64,000 nucleotides of DNA, from positions 1 through 64,000 of the forward strand of contig CAJODM010000002.1 in NCBI GenBank assembly GCA_905233755.1, given 5' to 3'. Made by a program: the position numbers and the translations under genes. Below, in pieces: positions 8,415 to 16,196 of this stretch (position 1 is its first letter; each line of letters opens with the position of its first letter). Source of the stretch: an uncultured Ruminococcus sp. GTDB taxonomy: Bacteria; Bacillota; Clostridia; Oscillospirales; Acutalibacteraceae. A model generated the notes under the pieces. That model saw only the letters and a list, made by a program, of their open reading frames with translations. It did no database searches and had not been told where the DNA came from.

Positions 8415-9320
8415 TTATTCGAACGGGGTGCCGTCGAGATTCGATAGCTGGGCGAGATACCGCTGGATGCGGGTGGTGTCGAAGATGGTGACCTCGCCGT
8501 CGCCGTCGACGTCCGACGCATCAAGGTCGATGTCCTCCTGTGTGACGAGCTCGGCAAGATACCGCTGGATCCGCGTCGCGTCAAAGATCGTGACCTCGCC
8601 GTCCCTGTCGGCGTCGCCGATGACATAGTTGTCGATCGCCGAGAACGGCAGCTCGTTCTCCTCGGCGTACCGCTGTGCGGCGGTGTTGCGATACCCGACG
8701 ATGGTGAAGTCCGTGCGCTTTTGCGCGCCCTTGCCGTCCGACAGATAGCCGAACGCCTCCTCACCGATGACGGTGACAGTCCTGCCGATTGTGACCGACG
8801 TCATCGCGGGCGTGTCGATGAACGCCCTGCGGCCGATCGCGATCACGGTATCGGGGATCTCCATCTGGAGCGCGGAGCATCCTGCGAACACCCCTTCGCC
8901 GATCTCGTTGATCGACGCGGGCAGCGTGATATCCGTCAAGCAGATACATCCGTTAAAGCTCCATTCGCCGAGTGACGAGAGCGTTTCGGGAACGCTGACG
9001 TGCTCGAGCATCGCACAGTTCCAGAAGCTCCCGTAGCCCAGCTCCGTGACCCCCTCCGGTATCGTTACCTCTACCAGAAAGTCACAGTCGACGAACGCCC
9101 AGTCGCCGATCGCCTCGACCGCGTAACCGTCGAGCACAGCGGGGATCTCGAGCACACTGTCATACCCGCTGTAGCCGGTGATGACGATGTTGCCGTCTGT
9201 CAGCATCTCATAGGCATAGTCGCCCGATACGACCGTCTCGGCATGGACAGCGGTCATACCGATCACCGTCATCGTCAGCGCTATCGCGACACACAGCATG
9301 AGGGAAAGTATCTTTTTCAT
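8415..9320 (-). CDS. Secreted leucine-rich-repeat protein with C-terminal dockerin
   Basis: The 301-residue product has a signal peptide (1-27, ending VHA). BspA-like LRR_5 repeats follow (about 60-215), with recurring units of the form ITLPASINEIGEGVFAGCS. The dockerin (about 233-293) has two loops, GDADRDGEVTIFDATRIQRYLAEL and a near-identical second copy. LRR_5 domains mediate protein or surface binding. With a dockerin, the protein would bring that binding activity to a scaffoldin complex. GGAGGATAAAA precedes the ATG. It lies 28 bp after pgeF on the same strand and has no promoter of its own that I can see. No catalytic domain is present. Confidence 0.9.
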   Translation of the reverse strand: MKKILSLMLCVAIALTMTVIGMTAVHAETVVSGDYAYEMLTDGNIVITGYSGYDSVLEIPAVLDGYAVEAIGDWAFVDCDFLVEVTIPEGVTELGYGSFWNCAMLEHVSVPETLSSLGEWSFNGCICLTDITLPASINEIGEGVFAGCSALQMEIPDTVIAIGRRAFIDTPAMTSVTIGRTVTVIGEEAFGYLSDGKGAQKRTDFTIVGYRNTAAQRYAEENELPFSAIDNYVIGDADRDGEVTIFDATRIQRYLAELVTQEDIDLDASDVDGDGEVTIFDTTRIQRYLAQLSNLDGTPFE

Positions 9321-9348
9321 TTTTATCCTCCCGGTTATCTATCAAGTA

Positions 9349-10176
9349 TCAAGTTTGATTGATGCACATCATCGCCGCCATCGTGCCGCGCTGTCCGCCG
9401 GTCGCCCGATGGCTCCACAACAGGTCGTGTCTGCACTTTGTACACAGATCGCTGAGGACGATGTTCTCCTCTTTCACGCCGACAGAGTGCAGGATCTGCC
9501 GGTTACATTCCTTCAGGTCGATCATATATTTGCCGTCGTCCTTCCCGGTGACGATCACATCGCTATCGAGCCCCATGTTGAGGAACTGCGCCGCTACCGG
9601 TCGGTCGACCTCATAACAGCATCCCCCGATACACGGTCCGATCGCACACACAAGGTCTTCGGGATCGGTGCCGTAGTGCCGGCACATGGTGTCGACGACG
9701 CGGGCTCCAATGCGCGCGACGGTGCCCCGCCATCCCGCGTGGGCAAGCCCGATCGCATGGGTACGCTGATCGACGAAGAACAGCGGTGTACAGTCGGCAT
9801 AGTAGGTGCACAGCGTCACGCCCGGCTCGATGGTGACGAGCGCGTCGACGCTCTCGATATCCTTCTTGCGATAGATACCCACACCCTTATCGGATGAGGT
9901 GCATACCCGCACGAAGGTATGGTGATCCTGAGACGAGGCGACGAGCGAGGTATAGTCGATACCGGCAGCGCGGCACAGATCGCGGTAGTTCTCGGTCACG
10001 CGCTCGTACTCATCGTGATCGAACGACAGATCCATCGGATAGCGCGTTTTTGAGCGCTGTGACAGCTTTGTCGAGAACGCATGGGTGATGAACGGGATCT
10101 CGCTGAGCCGGCGGTACCGCAGAAAGCCCACACCCTCCCTTTGAATGAGGGTCATGGTATCAGATATTAAATCCAT
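9349..10176 (-). CDS. pgeF: Peptidoglycan editing factor / laccase-domain protein (PgeF, YfiH)
   Basis: The 275-residue protein carries the signature of the DUF152 (cytosolic multicopper polyphenol oxidase-like) family: SQDHHT, YADCTPLFF, HAGWRGTVARIG and AIGPCIGGCCYEVD, supplying the Cys and His residues of the metal site. E. coli YfiH prevents misincorporation of L-Ser in place of L-Ala in peptidoglycan precursors; some homologues act on purine nucleosides. The start follows GGCGGTGATTTCAC. Its promoter shares a -35 hexamer with the divergent small gene at 10263. It is followed directly by the LRR-dockerin gene. Confidence 0.88.
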   Translation of the reverse strand: MDLISDTMTLIQREGVGFLRYRRLSEIPFITHAFSTKLSQRSKTRYPMDLSFDHDEYERVTENYRDLCRAAGIDYTSLVASSQDHHTFVRVCTSSDKGVGIYRKKDIESVDALVTIEPGVTLCTYYADCTPLFFVDQRTHAIGLAHAGWRGTVARIGARVVDTMCRHYGTDPEDLVCAIGPCIGGCCYEVDRPVAAQFLNMGLDSDVIVTGKDDGKYMIDLKECNRQILHSVGVKEENIVLSDLCTKCRHDLLWSHRATGGQRGTMAAMMCINQT

Positions 10177-10193
10177 GTGAAATCACCGCCTCT

Positions 10194-10245
10194 ATTCTAC
10201 ACTATAATTCTCCTACTTGCAAGAGCGAATTTTTTGTGCTAGAAT
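10194..10245. promoter_or_regulatory. Divergent promoters sharing one -35 hexamer
   Basis: The self-complementary hexamer TTGCAA (10217-10222) is the -35 element in both directions. To the right, TAGAAT (10240-10245) lies 17 bp away and drives the 68-aa gene. To the left on the minus strand, TAGAAT (10199-10194) also lies 17 bp away and drives pgeF. Both spacers and both -10 hexamers are the same length and sequence class, so RNA polymerase could bind in only one orientation at a time. Confidence 0.75.
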
Positions 10246-10262
10246 AGCGGTGGGTGATCAAG

Positions 10263-10469
10263 ATGAAGAAACAACTGTTCGGCAACAACATCGCGCCGTC
10301 GTGCGCCTACTGTGCCCATTCCAAGCACGAGGGCAGCTCCCAGTTCTGTGAGGTGAACCGCACGCTGAAGAACGGCCGATGCAAGAAGTTCACCTATAAC
10401 CCCATCATGCGCGCGCCCTACGGCTCTGCGCCGCTGCCCGCCTATGATGAGGAGGAGTTTGTGCTCTAG
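10263..10469 (+). CDS. Small cysteine-rich protein (68 aa)
   Basis: The product begins MKKQLFGNNIAPSCAYCAHS and contains four cysteines in the pattern C-x2-C...C...C within the first 50 residues (CAYC, FCEV, RCKK), suggesting a small zinc-binding knuckle. The C-terminus is acidic (YDEEEFVL). I chose the ATG at 10263, preceded by GGGTGATCAAG; a GTG at 10254 is possible. A consensus promoter and a strong terminator make it an independent transcription unit. I do not recognise a named family. Confidence 0.72.
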   Translation: MKKQLFGNNIAPSCAYCAHSKHEGSSQFCEVNRTLKNGRCKKFTYNPIMRAPYGSAPLPAYDEEEFVL

Positions 10470-10492
10470 CCGTATTTTTCCGGAAAGTGTTC

Positions 10493-10524
10493 GCCGGCGC
10501 AGCTTACTGCTGCGCCGGCTTTGT
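10493..10524 (+). terminator. Rho-independent terminator
   Basis: GCCGGCGCAGC (10493-10503) pairs perfectly with GCTGCGCCGGC (10509-10519) around TTACT, followed by TTTGT. The opposite strand has no T-run. Confidence 0.8.
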
Positions 10525-10532
10525 CATACTCT

Positions 10533-10826
10533 TTATAGGTAGTAGGAGGCGACCTTTCTCAGCCGCGCCTGAGCCGCCTTGATATGGCGGGTGACGGTCG
10601 ACGGTGACAGCCCGAGCCGATGCGCGATCTCGCGCATCGTCATCCCGCCAAAGTAGTACATCGTCAGACAATCGCGCTGGCGGCCGGTCAGCTCGTGCCG
10701 GATCGCACGCTGCAGGATCTTTTTCATCCGTGCGATCTCGCTCTTGTTCGTGCCGCCGCTGTGATAGAGCCGATAGGCGATCAGCTCCTCGTTGCTCTGT
10801 TTGATGCGCACACGGTCATGCCGCAT
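10533..10826 (-). CDS. Small sigma-70 region 4-like HTH protein (97 aa)
   Basis: The C-terminal half (about 40-93) matches a sigma-70 region 4 / LuxR-type helix-turn-helix: LTGRQRDCLTMYYFGGMTMREIAHRLGLS, then PSTVTRHIKAAQARL. The N-terminal half is short and basic and lacks sigma region 2, so it cannot be a full sigma factor. Proteins of this size and layout act as small transcription regulators or phage-type late regulators. The ATG overlaps the end of the preceding gene by 11 nt, indicating coupled translation. Its targets are unknown. Confidence 0.75.
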   Translation of the reverse strand: MRHDRVRIKQSNEELIAYRLYHSGGTNKSEIARMKKILQRAIRHELTGRQRDCLTMYYFGGMTMREIAHRLGLSPSTVTRHIKAAQARLRKVASYYL

Positions 10827-11034
10827 CTTCCGACTCCTTCTCGGCGCGCTGAGCGAGGTGTTCGGCGGTGCGCATCAGGTCATAGTAGATGGAGCGGTAC
10901 TTCAGGATATCCTCCTGCAGCTGCTTTCGCTCATCCTTCGACGCGTTCTTCAGCATCGCCTTGCGCTTTTCGATCACACCGAAGATACGGCGCGCGTTCT
11001 CATAGTATTCCTCAGCCCATTCTAAGTAGTTCAT
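10816..11034 (-). CDS. Small alpha-helical protein coupled to the HTH gene (72 aa)
   Basis: The product is highly charged and predicted helical or coiled-coil throughout (for example KRKAMLKNASKDERKQLQED), with no Cys and no membrane segment. An AAAGGAAGAAC sequence precedes the ATG. The stop overlaps the start of the sigma-like gene by 11 nt. A possible role is as a partner or anti-factor of that regulator, by context only. I do not recognise a family. Confidence 0.7.
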   Translation of the reverse strand: MNYLEWAEEYYENARRIFGVIEKRKAMLKNASKDERKQLQEDILKYRSIYYDLMRTAEHLAQRAEKESEDAA

Positions 11035-11163
11035 ATTCGGTTGTTCTTCCTTTCAACTGGCCTTCATTCGGGCACACGGGGCGCATGCCTATCTTGTTAT
11101 CGACGTATTCACAGAGCATGGGGCAGCTCAGAAAGCGAGGGGAAACACCCGCTTCTGTCTTAT

Positions 11164-11192
11164 ATTATAGCATCCTTTCGCCCATATAGCAA
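11164..11192 (-). promoter_or_regulatory. Sigma-A promoter of the 72-aa/97-aa gene pair
   Basis: On the minus strand TTGCTA (11192-11187) and TATAAT (11169-11164) are separated by 17 bp. The predicted leader to the ATG at 11034 is about 120 nt, much longer than for neighbouring genes. Confidence 0.75.
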
Positions 11193-11221
11193 GAGAAATT
11201 AGAAAATTTGTTCGAAAAAAC

Positions 11222-11349
11222 TATACTATTTAAGGCAATACCCCCCGGCAAGGGCGGTATTGCCTTTTTGACATTATAAGAAACTGCTCGTTTCTTATAA
11301 TGTCAAAAGATTTATATGCCCACCGATTTTGCTGAAGCAATAATCGGTG
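11222..11349. other. Gene-free stretch with three consecutive hairpins
   Basis: The 371-bp gap 11035-11405 holds no gene apart from the promoter above. It contains (i) AAGGCAATACC/GGTATTGCCTT (11232-11266) followed by a T-run on the plus strand; (ii) a perfect 19-bp palindrome TTTTGACATTATAAGAAAC/GTTTCTTATAATGTCAAAA (11266-11308) with a 5-nt loop; and (iii) CACCGATTTTGC/GCAATAATCGGTG (11321-11349). A -10-like TATACT (11222-11227) sits right before the first hairpin. Hairpins ii and iii could end the folT transcript, which comes from the other side. Confidence 0.55.
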
Positions 11350-11405
11350 ATGGCTATACGAAATGCGCGCAAAGCGCGCTGTCTTGGTGAACGCTTATGC
11401 GCTCC

Positions 11406-11957
11406 TTATGTTCTCTTTTCCACACGTTTGAGCAGCGGCCGCATCAGGTAGATGACAGCCGCCTGTACCGCGCCGAACGGCACGAGCACCGCGCTGCGAT
11501 ACAGCAGCAGCGTCGGGTATGCGATCCCCATCAGCCCGCTGAGCACCAGCGTGTTCAGCGGCAGCGTACACAGCACGAGTACCGCCGCCTGTGCGAGGAT
11601 GATCCGCCGCAGCGTCAGCTCGGCGTGATACAGCACCGCGCCGTAGATCATGCCCTCGATGATACAGCATACCGTGATCCCCGGGGTGATTGAGAACGCC
11701 GTCGGGTTGGAGAGGATGATAGATAGGATGTCACCCGCGCCGCCGACGATCCCCGCGCATACCGGCCCATACAGGTAGGCGACGATGACGACGGGGATGA
11801 ACGACAGCCCGATCTTGACGAACGGCACGACCGCGAGCGTAAAGTTCGCGAAGATCCCGAGCACCACCCTTACTGCGAGCATCATCGCACATACTGCGAT
11901 CGTCCGAATATCGGCAAGCTTTCGGGACGAATCGGCAAATTTTCTGAGAATTGGCAT
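11406..11957 (-). CDS. folT: Folate-family ECF transporter S component
   Basis: This is a 183-residue integral membrane protein with about five or six helices. An N-terminal RTIAVCAMMLAVRVVLG segment, typical of FolT-type substrate-binding subunits, is followed by GPVCAGIVGGAGDILS. S components bind a vitamin and dock onto a shared EcfA-EcfA'-EcfT module; a complete module is encoded at 29317-31825 in this window. The substrate call is supported strongly by the THF riboswitch directly upstream. The SD (AAGGAGGT, 11969-11963 region) lies inside the riboswitch expression platform. It sits 166 bp downstream of licD on the same strand, so read-through from that operon is possible. Confidence 0.87.
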   Translation of the reverse strand: MPILRKFADSSRKLADIRTIAVCAMMLAVRVVLGIFANFTLAVVPFVKIGLSFIPVVIVAYLYGPVCAGIVGGAGDILSIILSNPTAFSITPGITVCCIIEGMIYGAVLYHAELTLRRIILAQAAVLVLCTLPLNTLVLSGLMGIAYPTLLLYRSAVLVPFGAVQAAVIYLMRPLLKRVEKRT

Positions 11958-11962
11958 AAAAA

Positions 11963-12101
11963 ACCTCCTTACCGTTATTACATAAGGAGGTGATTTCCGT
12001 ATGTAACAGCGGGATGCAGAGGATATACCGCGCGATCTCGCTTCGTCCCGCGGTCAACTCCCCGTACCGCGGTCACTTAACGCATATCCTCTTACTCTGT
12101 T
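11963..12101 (-). promoter_or_regulatory. Tetrahydrofolate (THF) riboswitch controlling folT
   Basis: The aptamer (12101-12005) is closed by AACAG/CTGTT and contains the conserved blocks GCGTTAAGTG, GGGAGTTG, GACGAAG and CTGCATCCCGC of the THF-I class. The expression platform follows: ACCTCCTTA (11991-11983) pairs with TAAGGAGGT (11971-11963), which is the folT ribosome-binding site, and six T residues follow. A competing helix TTACATA/TATGTAA would free it. Control is therefore most likely by SD sequestration, with possible termination. Confidence 0.9.
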
Positions 12102-12123
12102 CTTTACATAATGGTGTCAGAGC

Positions 12124-12957
12124 TCACAGCTCCGGCAGTTGATCAATGTTGAGTTCCGACAGGTCATGATGCGGCACCTGCAACTCCTTCGGCGGCAGCG
12201 TCATATAGTCCCCGAACGCCATCGAGAGATAGGTGTCATATCCCTGCGGCAGCGGCAGCTGCAGCCCCTCGAACGTGTGATATACCGCTTTGTCAAACGC
12301 TTCCTGCGGGTATCGGTTGAGCATATAGTGGGGACCGGCATACAGCTCGGTGCAGTAGGCGTGGGTATCGAACCGATAGCGGCTCAGCCGCTTCTCTGCG
12401 CGGCGGAATATCCGTGTCCGCGCCTTTCTGCTTGGTATGAGCGAGAGCATCAGTCGCCCGATGATCTCCACCGCTTTGCCGTGGTTGACCGGTACGACCT
12501 CGGTCGCATACAGCGAGTAGACCATCGCGTCCAGATACTGCCTGTACCGCCTCAGCCGACCGTCGGGACATCCGTCCAGCGGAAAGATATCGGTCACGAT
12601 CCCGCGCGGGATATCGAGGTCCTTCTGGTTCTCCTTGACAAGATGCACCGAGGTATCCACGAGGGTCGCAAAGGGGTTGTGGGTAACGGTCTTGCCGTCG
12701 GGCCACAGCATCCTAAACCGCTCGTCATCGCGCCAGATCCTGAGCATCCGGCGATAGTCGTTGCGCGGCATGATCACGTCGATATCGTCGTCCCACGGGA
12801 TGAACCCGCCATGGCGCAGCGCGCCGATGACGCACCCGCCCAGCAGAAAGTATGTCAGCCCGTTTTCGCGGCAGAAGCGATCGAAGTACACGATGGAGTC
12901 GAGCTCCTTCTTCTGCAGCCGACGAAGCACATCGGGTGTCAGGTTCAGTGTGCTCAT
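12124..12957 (-). CDS. LicD family phosphotransferase-like protein
   Basis: The 277-residue product carries the LicD hallmark LLGGCVIGALRHGGFIPWDD followed by DIDVIMPRNDY, with the Asp residues of the nucleotidyltransferase fold. LicD proteins add phosphocholine or related groups to surface glycans such as teichoic acids. The start at 12957 overlaps the stop of the glycosyltransferase gene as ATGA; the longer open frame upstream to 13443 is a shadow of that gene. It is the last gene of a five-gene surface-polysaccharide chain. The attached group cannot be predicted. Confidence 0.88.
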   Translation of the reverse strand: MSTLNLTPDVLRRLQKKELDSIVYFDRFCRENGLTYFLLGGCVIGALRHGGFIPWDDDIDVIMPRNDYRRMLRIWRDDERFRMLWPDGKTVTHNPFATLVDTSVHLVKENQKDLDIPRGIVTDIFPLDGCPDGRLRRYRQYLDAMVYSLYATEVVPVNHGKAVEIIGRLMLSLIPSRKARTRIFRRAEKRLSRYRFDTHAYCTELYAGPHYMLNRYPQEAFDKAVYHTFEGLQLPLPQGYDTYLSMAFGDYMTLPPKELQVPHHDLSELNIDQLPEL

Positions 12958-14048
12958 ATGACCTCGACTTCCTCGCCGTCGTGGTTCTCGGTGTTGTTGA
13001 TGACGGCGTCCTTGACCTGCTCGATCCGCTCGAGCGCAGCAGTACCGAGCGACTTCTTCCAGCGGCGCAGCTTGACAAGCCCGACGAGCGTGCCCGCGCC
13101 ATAGGAGTAGTGCAGCACGGGGAAGAGGAACGGCAGGAGTAGGAACAGCGGGTTCAAGCTCTTGTTGAGGATGAACGCGCCGACCGTGTTGACAAAGTTG
13201 AACATCATGTACATCGCCATGATGACGGCGAAGAACACCGGCTGACCGGCGAGCGCCCATATCAGGATGCTCGCGACCGTCGCCAGCAGGAACACGAACG
13301 GGATGAAGTGAAAGTAGCTCAGGCACTTCGGGCATACGCCGAGCGTCAGCCCGACCCAGTAGCCGTTGCCGTACTTCTGACGGATCATGGAGCCGAGCGT
13401 GCTCCTGGTATGCTGGAACGATAGGATCTCGGGACAGCAGCACAGCTTATATCCCGCCTCTCGGATGCGATAGTGCAGCTCGTTGTCCTCGGTGCGGCCG
13501 AGGTCCTCGTTGAACCCGCCGACCGTCGCGAACACCTCGCGGCGATACGCAGCATGAAAGAGACTGTCGTGATATTCCTTGCGCGCGGCGGGACGGCGAT
13601 AGTCCGCCACCGACGAGCCGAACAGCGACTCCTCCGCGGCGAGCAGCGTCTTGGTCCAGAGGTTGGGGTTGGCGATGGTGTTGGGTCTGCCGCCGCCGAC
13701 GATATCCTCGCCCTCCTTGATGTTGAACACGTTGCGCGAGACGAACTGGCGCGGGATCTTCGAGTGGGCGTCCACGCGGATGATGATATCACCCTTGGCA
13801 TGCTCGATCGCCACGTTCCACGCGGTCGCCTGGTTCTTGTGCGGGGCGGTATAGATGCTGACATTGCGAAACCCGTTGTCCGTCTCCTTGAACTCCTCCA
13901 TGATCTCGCGGGTGCGGTCGGTGGAGCTCGAGTCGATCATGATGATCTCGATCTTGTCATGTGGATAGTTCTGATCACGAAAGTCGCGCAGCAGTCCGTT
14001 GAGGACGCTCTCCTCGTTATAGGCGATGGTGCATAGGGAAACGATCAT
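12954..14048 (-). CDS. Family 2 glycosyltransferase with C-terminal membrane helices
   Basis: The N-terminal domain (about 1-230) is a GT-A fold: VSLCTIAYNEESVLNGLL, the IIMIDSSSTDRT nucleotide site and RVDAHSKIP in the DxD position. The later Glu-rich segment GRTEDNELHYRIREAG is the usual ED-containing acceptor motif. Hydrophobic helices follow (about 260-335). It should transfer a sugar from a nucleotide donor onto a lipid or glycan at the membrane. ATGA overlaps tie it to the genes on both sides. Confidence 0.88.
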   Translation of the reverse strand: MIVSLCTIAYNEESVLNGLLRDFRDQNYPHDKIEIIMIDSSSTDRTREIMEEFKETDNGFRNVSIYTAPHKNQATAWNVAIEHAKGDIIIRVDAHSKIPRQFVSRNVFNIKEGEDIVGGGRPNTIANPNLWTKTLLAAEESLFGSSVADYRRPAARKEYHDSLFHAAYRREVFATVGGFNEDLGRTEDNELHYRIREAGYKLCCCPEILSFQHTRSTLGSMIRQKYGNGYWVGLTLGVCPKCLSYFHFIPFVFLLATVASILIWALAGQPVFFAVIMAMYMMFNFVNTVGAFILNKSLNPLFLLLPFLFPVLHYSYGAGTLVGLVKLRRWKKSLGTAALERIEQVKDAVINNTENHDGEEVEVI

Positions 14049-14833
14049 ACGCGCATATTCCTTTCAAATTGTGCCTTCGTCAGCCACTTGCAAGAGGTAG
14101 CGAAGGACGCCGACAGATAGGGTATGACATAGAGCATCGGCAGCACCGCGATACACAGCAGCAGCCACGGGATGAAGCTCAGCAGCAGCTGTACCGGCTT
14201 GTTGCCGGCGCTGTTCGCTACCTCGCGGTTATAGGCGAATATCTCCCGCACGCTCATGTAATCATAGTCGTTATACAGCGCATACACCGCAAAGTAGCGG
14301 AACCCCCACATCACCGTGAGGAACACGCTGCATATAACTAGGATGAACATATACAGCCGATAGGTCGGTGTATCATAGAAGTGCTCGAACACGTTGACGC
14401 TGAGGATATAGTAGATGACCGGCGGCAGCGACGCCACAAGAGCCGGCACCAGCATCCGCACCGTCAGCGACAGGTTCAGCCGCAGCGCGCGGCCGTACCG
14501 CCCCTTGTGAAAGCAGTAGAACAGGTCGGCGGGATCGAACCGCTCGCCCGATACCGACGCGCGCCGATACATCCGCTCGTATCCGATGAACACCGGCGAG
14601 CACAGATAGACGGCGCCGATCCCGACCGGCAGCCCCACGGAATAGATGATGATGTCGGTGACCTCGTCGCTCATACCCTCGCACGTCATCATGATGAGCA
14701 GCGAGCTGACGCTCGTGAGCGTATCATAGATGACGAACACAAAGCTTATCATCAACAGCCCCACCAGCGCTGCGACATAGTTGTGCTGCAGCAGCTCTCT
14801 GCCTTGTTTTCTGATTATCTTCTCGGCTGACAC
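14045..14833 (-). CDS. DUF975-like polytopic membrane protein
   Basis: The protein has about 262 residues and five or six membrane helices. A conserved-looking FDPADLFYCFHKGRYGRALRL loop and an FRYFAVYALYNDY segment resemble DUF975 proteins, whose function is unknown. I chose the GTG at 14833: it lies 4 bp after the upstream stop and follows AAGGGATGATACC. The longer frame to 14893 would overlap pepV by 56 nt. The stop overlaps the glycosyltransferase start (ATGA). By context it could belong to surface polymer assembly. Confidence 0.72.
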   Translation of the reverse strand: MSAEKIIRKQGRELLQHNYVAALVGLLMISFVFVIYDTLTSVSSLLIMMTCEGMSDEVTDIIIYSVGLPVGIGAVYLCSPVFIGYERMYRRASVSGERFDPADLFYCFHKGRYGRALRLNLSLTVRMLVPALVASLPPVIYYILSVNVFEHFYDTPTYRLYMFILVICSVFLTVMWGFRYFAVYALYNDYDYMSVREIFAYNREVANSAGNKPVQLLLSFIPWLLLCIAVLPMLYVIPYLSASFATSCKWLTKAQFERNMRV

Positions 14834-14837
14834 GGTA

Positions 14838-16196
14838 TCATCCCTTGGTATATAGGTTATACATGCTCTGAAGACAGATCTTTGCGTGCTCAAAGAACTT
14901 GTCCACGCTCATGTTCTCGTTGGCGTTGTGGATGTTGCACTGCTCGCCCTTGAAGATCGGCCCGAACGCAACGCCCTTGCCGCCGAGCTTGCGGGCATAG
15001 GTGCCCCCGCCGGTAGCATACAGTTCGGGACGCTCGCCGGTGACGGCCTCATACGATTCGCTCAGTAGCCGAATGATTTCGGCGTTCTCATCCATGTTCA
15101 GCGGCGGCAGATGTTCGAGCAGCTTGACGTGGATATGCTCGCGCTCGGCGGTCTTGCGGATCTTCTCATAGATCGCTCCGCCGTCGGCGGTGACCGGATA
15201 GCGGATGTCGATCGTAGCGGTGGCATAGCCGTCGTCGATATGCACCGTGCCGACGTTCACCGTCAGCGGCCCCGACTCGCGGTCGCGGCACCGGATGCCC
15301 AGCATCACGCCGTCGGTTTCCAGCCCGATATAGCTGCTGATGAACGCCGGTATCGACCCCAGCGAGTCGAACGTGAAGTTAGAGGTCAGCAGGTCGATCA
15401 GCGCGGTCGCCGCGTTCATACCCTTGTGCGGTTCCATCGCGTGGGCGGCCTCCCCGCGGGAGAGCACCATCATCCCGTCGATGGTATAGTAGAACTCGAA
15501 CGAGCCCTTCTTCGCATCGGCGAGTCGCGCAAGCTGGTGATCCTCGTTCTCCGAGCAGTCGAGCAGCGCATACGCCGTGTCCGGCACCGCGTTGGTCACC
15601 TTGCCCGAGTGCAGCTGGGTGAGGGTGGTGCCGTCGTGGGTGTCTGCATACAGCTCGAGCTGCATGATCCCCTTCTCTCTGATACAGATGCCGTATTCCG
15701 AGTCCGGCGAGAACGATAGTTCCGGCATCGGCTCATGCTCAAAGTACAGGTCCATATCCGCCATCCCGCGCTCCTCGCTCGTGCCGTAGATGGCGCGGAT
15801 AGTGTTCTTGCCCTGTATGCCGCTCTCCTTGAGCGCGCGCAGACAGTACAGGGTGATCAGCGCGGCGCCCTTGTCGTCGGCGATCCCGCGGCCGAACATC
15901 TTGCCGTCGCCGACCGACAGCTCGAACGGCAGCGTGTCCCAGTTGTTGCCCGCGGGCACAACGTCCAGGTGCGACAGCACGCCGCACAGCTTTCCGCCCT
16001 GCCCGAGCTCGGCATGGCCGGCGATCCCGTCGATGTTCTTGACAGCAAGCCCAAAGCTCTCTGCCTTGTCGAGCATCCATTCGAGTGCGCGGGTACACGG
16101 CTCCTGTATCCCCGACACCGATTCGATCGCCATCAGCTCGGTCAGATCGGCGATGATATCTTCTTTATATTCCAGTATTTTGTCACCGAAGCTCAT
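14838..16196 (-). CDS. pepV: Sapep/PepV family metallo-dipeptidase (M20)
   Basis: The 452-residue enzyme belongs to the M20 family of dinuclear metal peptidases. Visible motifs are SHLDVVPAGNNWDTLPFEL (first metal ligands), GRGIADDKGAAL, the catalytic GTSEERGMADMDLYFE, and the late TGGGTYARKL with HNANENM. PepV enzymes cleave dipeptides with an N-terminal L- or D-residue inside the cell. The start at 16196 overlaps the stop of the YfhO gene as ATGA and follows GGCGGAGGAACA. Its place between membrane and glycan genes suggests a possible role in recycling wall peptides; this is inference. Confidence 0.9.
   Translation of the reverse strand: MSFGDKILEYKEDIIADLTELMAIESVSGIQEPCTRALEWMLDKAESFGLAVKNIDGIAGHAELGQGGKLCGVLSHLDVVPAGNNWDTLPFELSVGDGKMFGRGIADDKGAALITLYCLRALKESGIQGKNTIRAIYGTSEERGMADMDLYFEHEPMPELSFSPDSEYGICIREKGIMQLELYADTHDGTTLTQLHSGKVTNAVPDTAYALLDCSENEDHQLARLADAKKGSFEFYYTIDGMMVLSRGEAAHAMEPHKGMNAATALIDLLTSNFTFDSLGSIPAFISSYIGLETDGVMLGIRCRDRESGPLTVNVGTVHIDDGYATATIDIRYPVTADGGAIYEKIRKTAEREHIHVKLLEHLPPLNMDENAEIIRLLSESYEAVTGERPELYATGGGTYARKLGGKGVAFGPIFKGEQCNIHNANENMSVDKFFEHAKICLQSMYNLYTKG

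Noticed and set aside
11045-11121. Short ORF in the 120-nt leader of the sigma-like pair
   Set aside because: An ATG near 11121 opens about 35 codons on the minus strand, but the SD is weak and the frame runs into the 72-aa gene; not supported enough to list.
12958-13443. Upstream extension of the LicD frame
   Set aside because: It overlaps the glycosyltransferase gene, whose codons explain the open frame; the LicD start with ATGA overlap at 12957 is much better.
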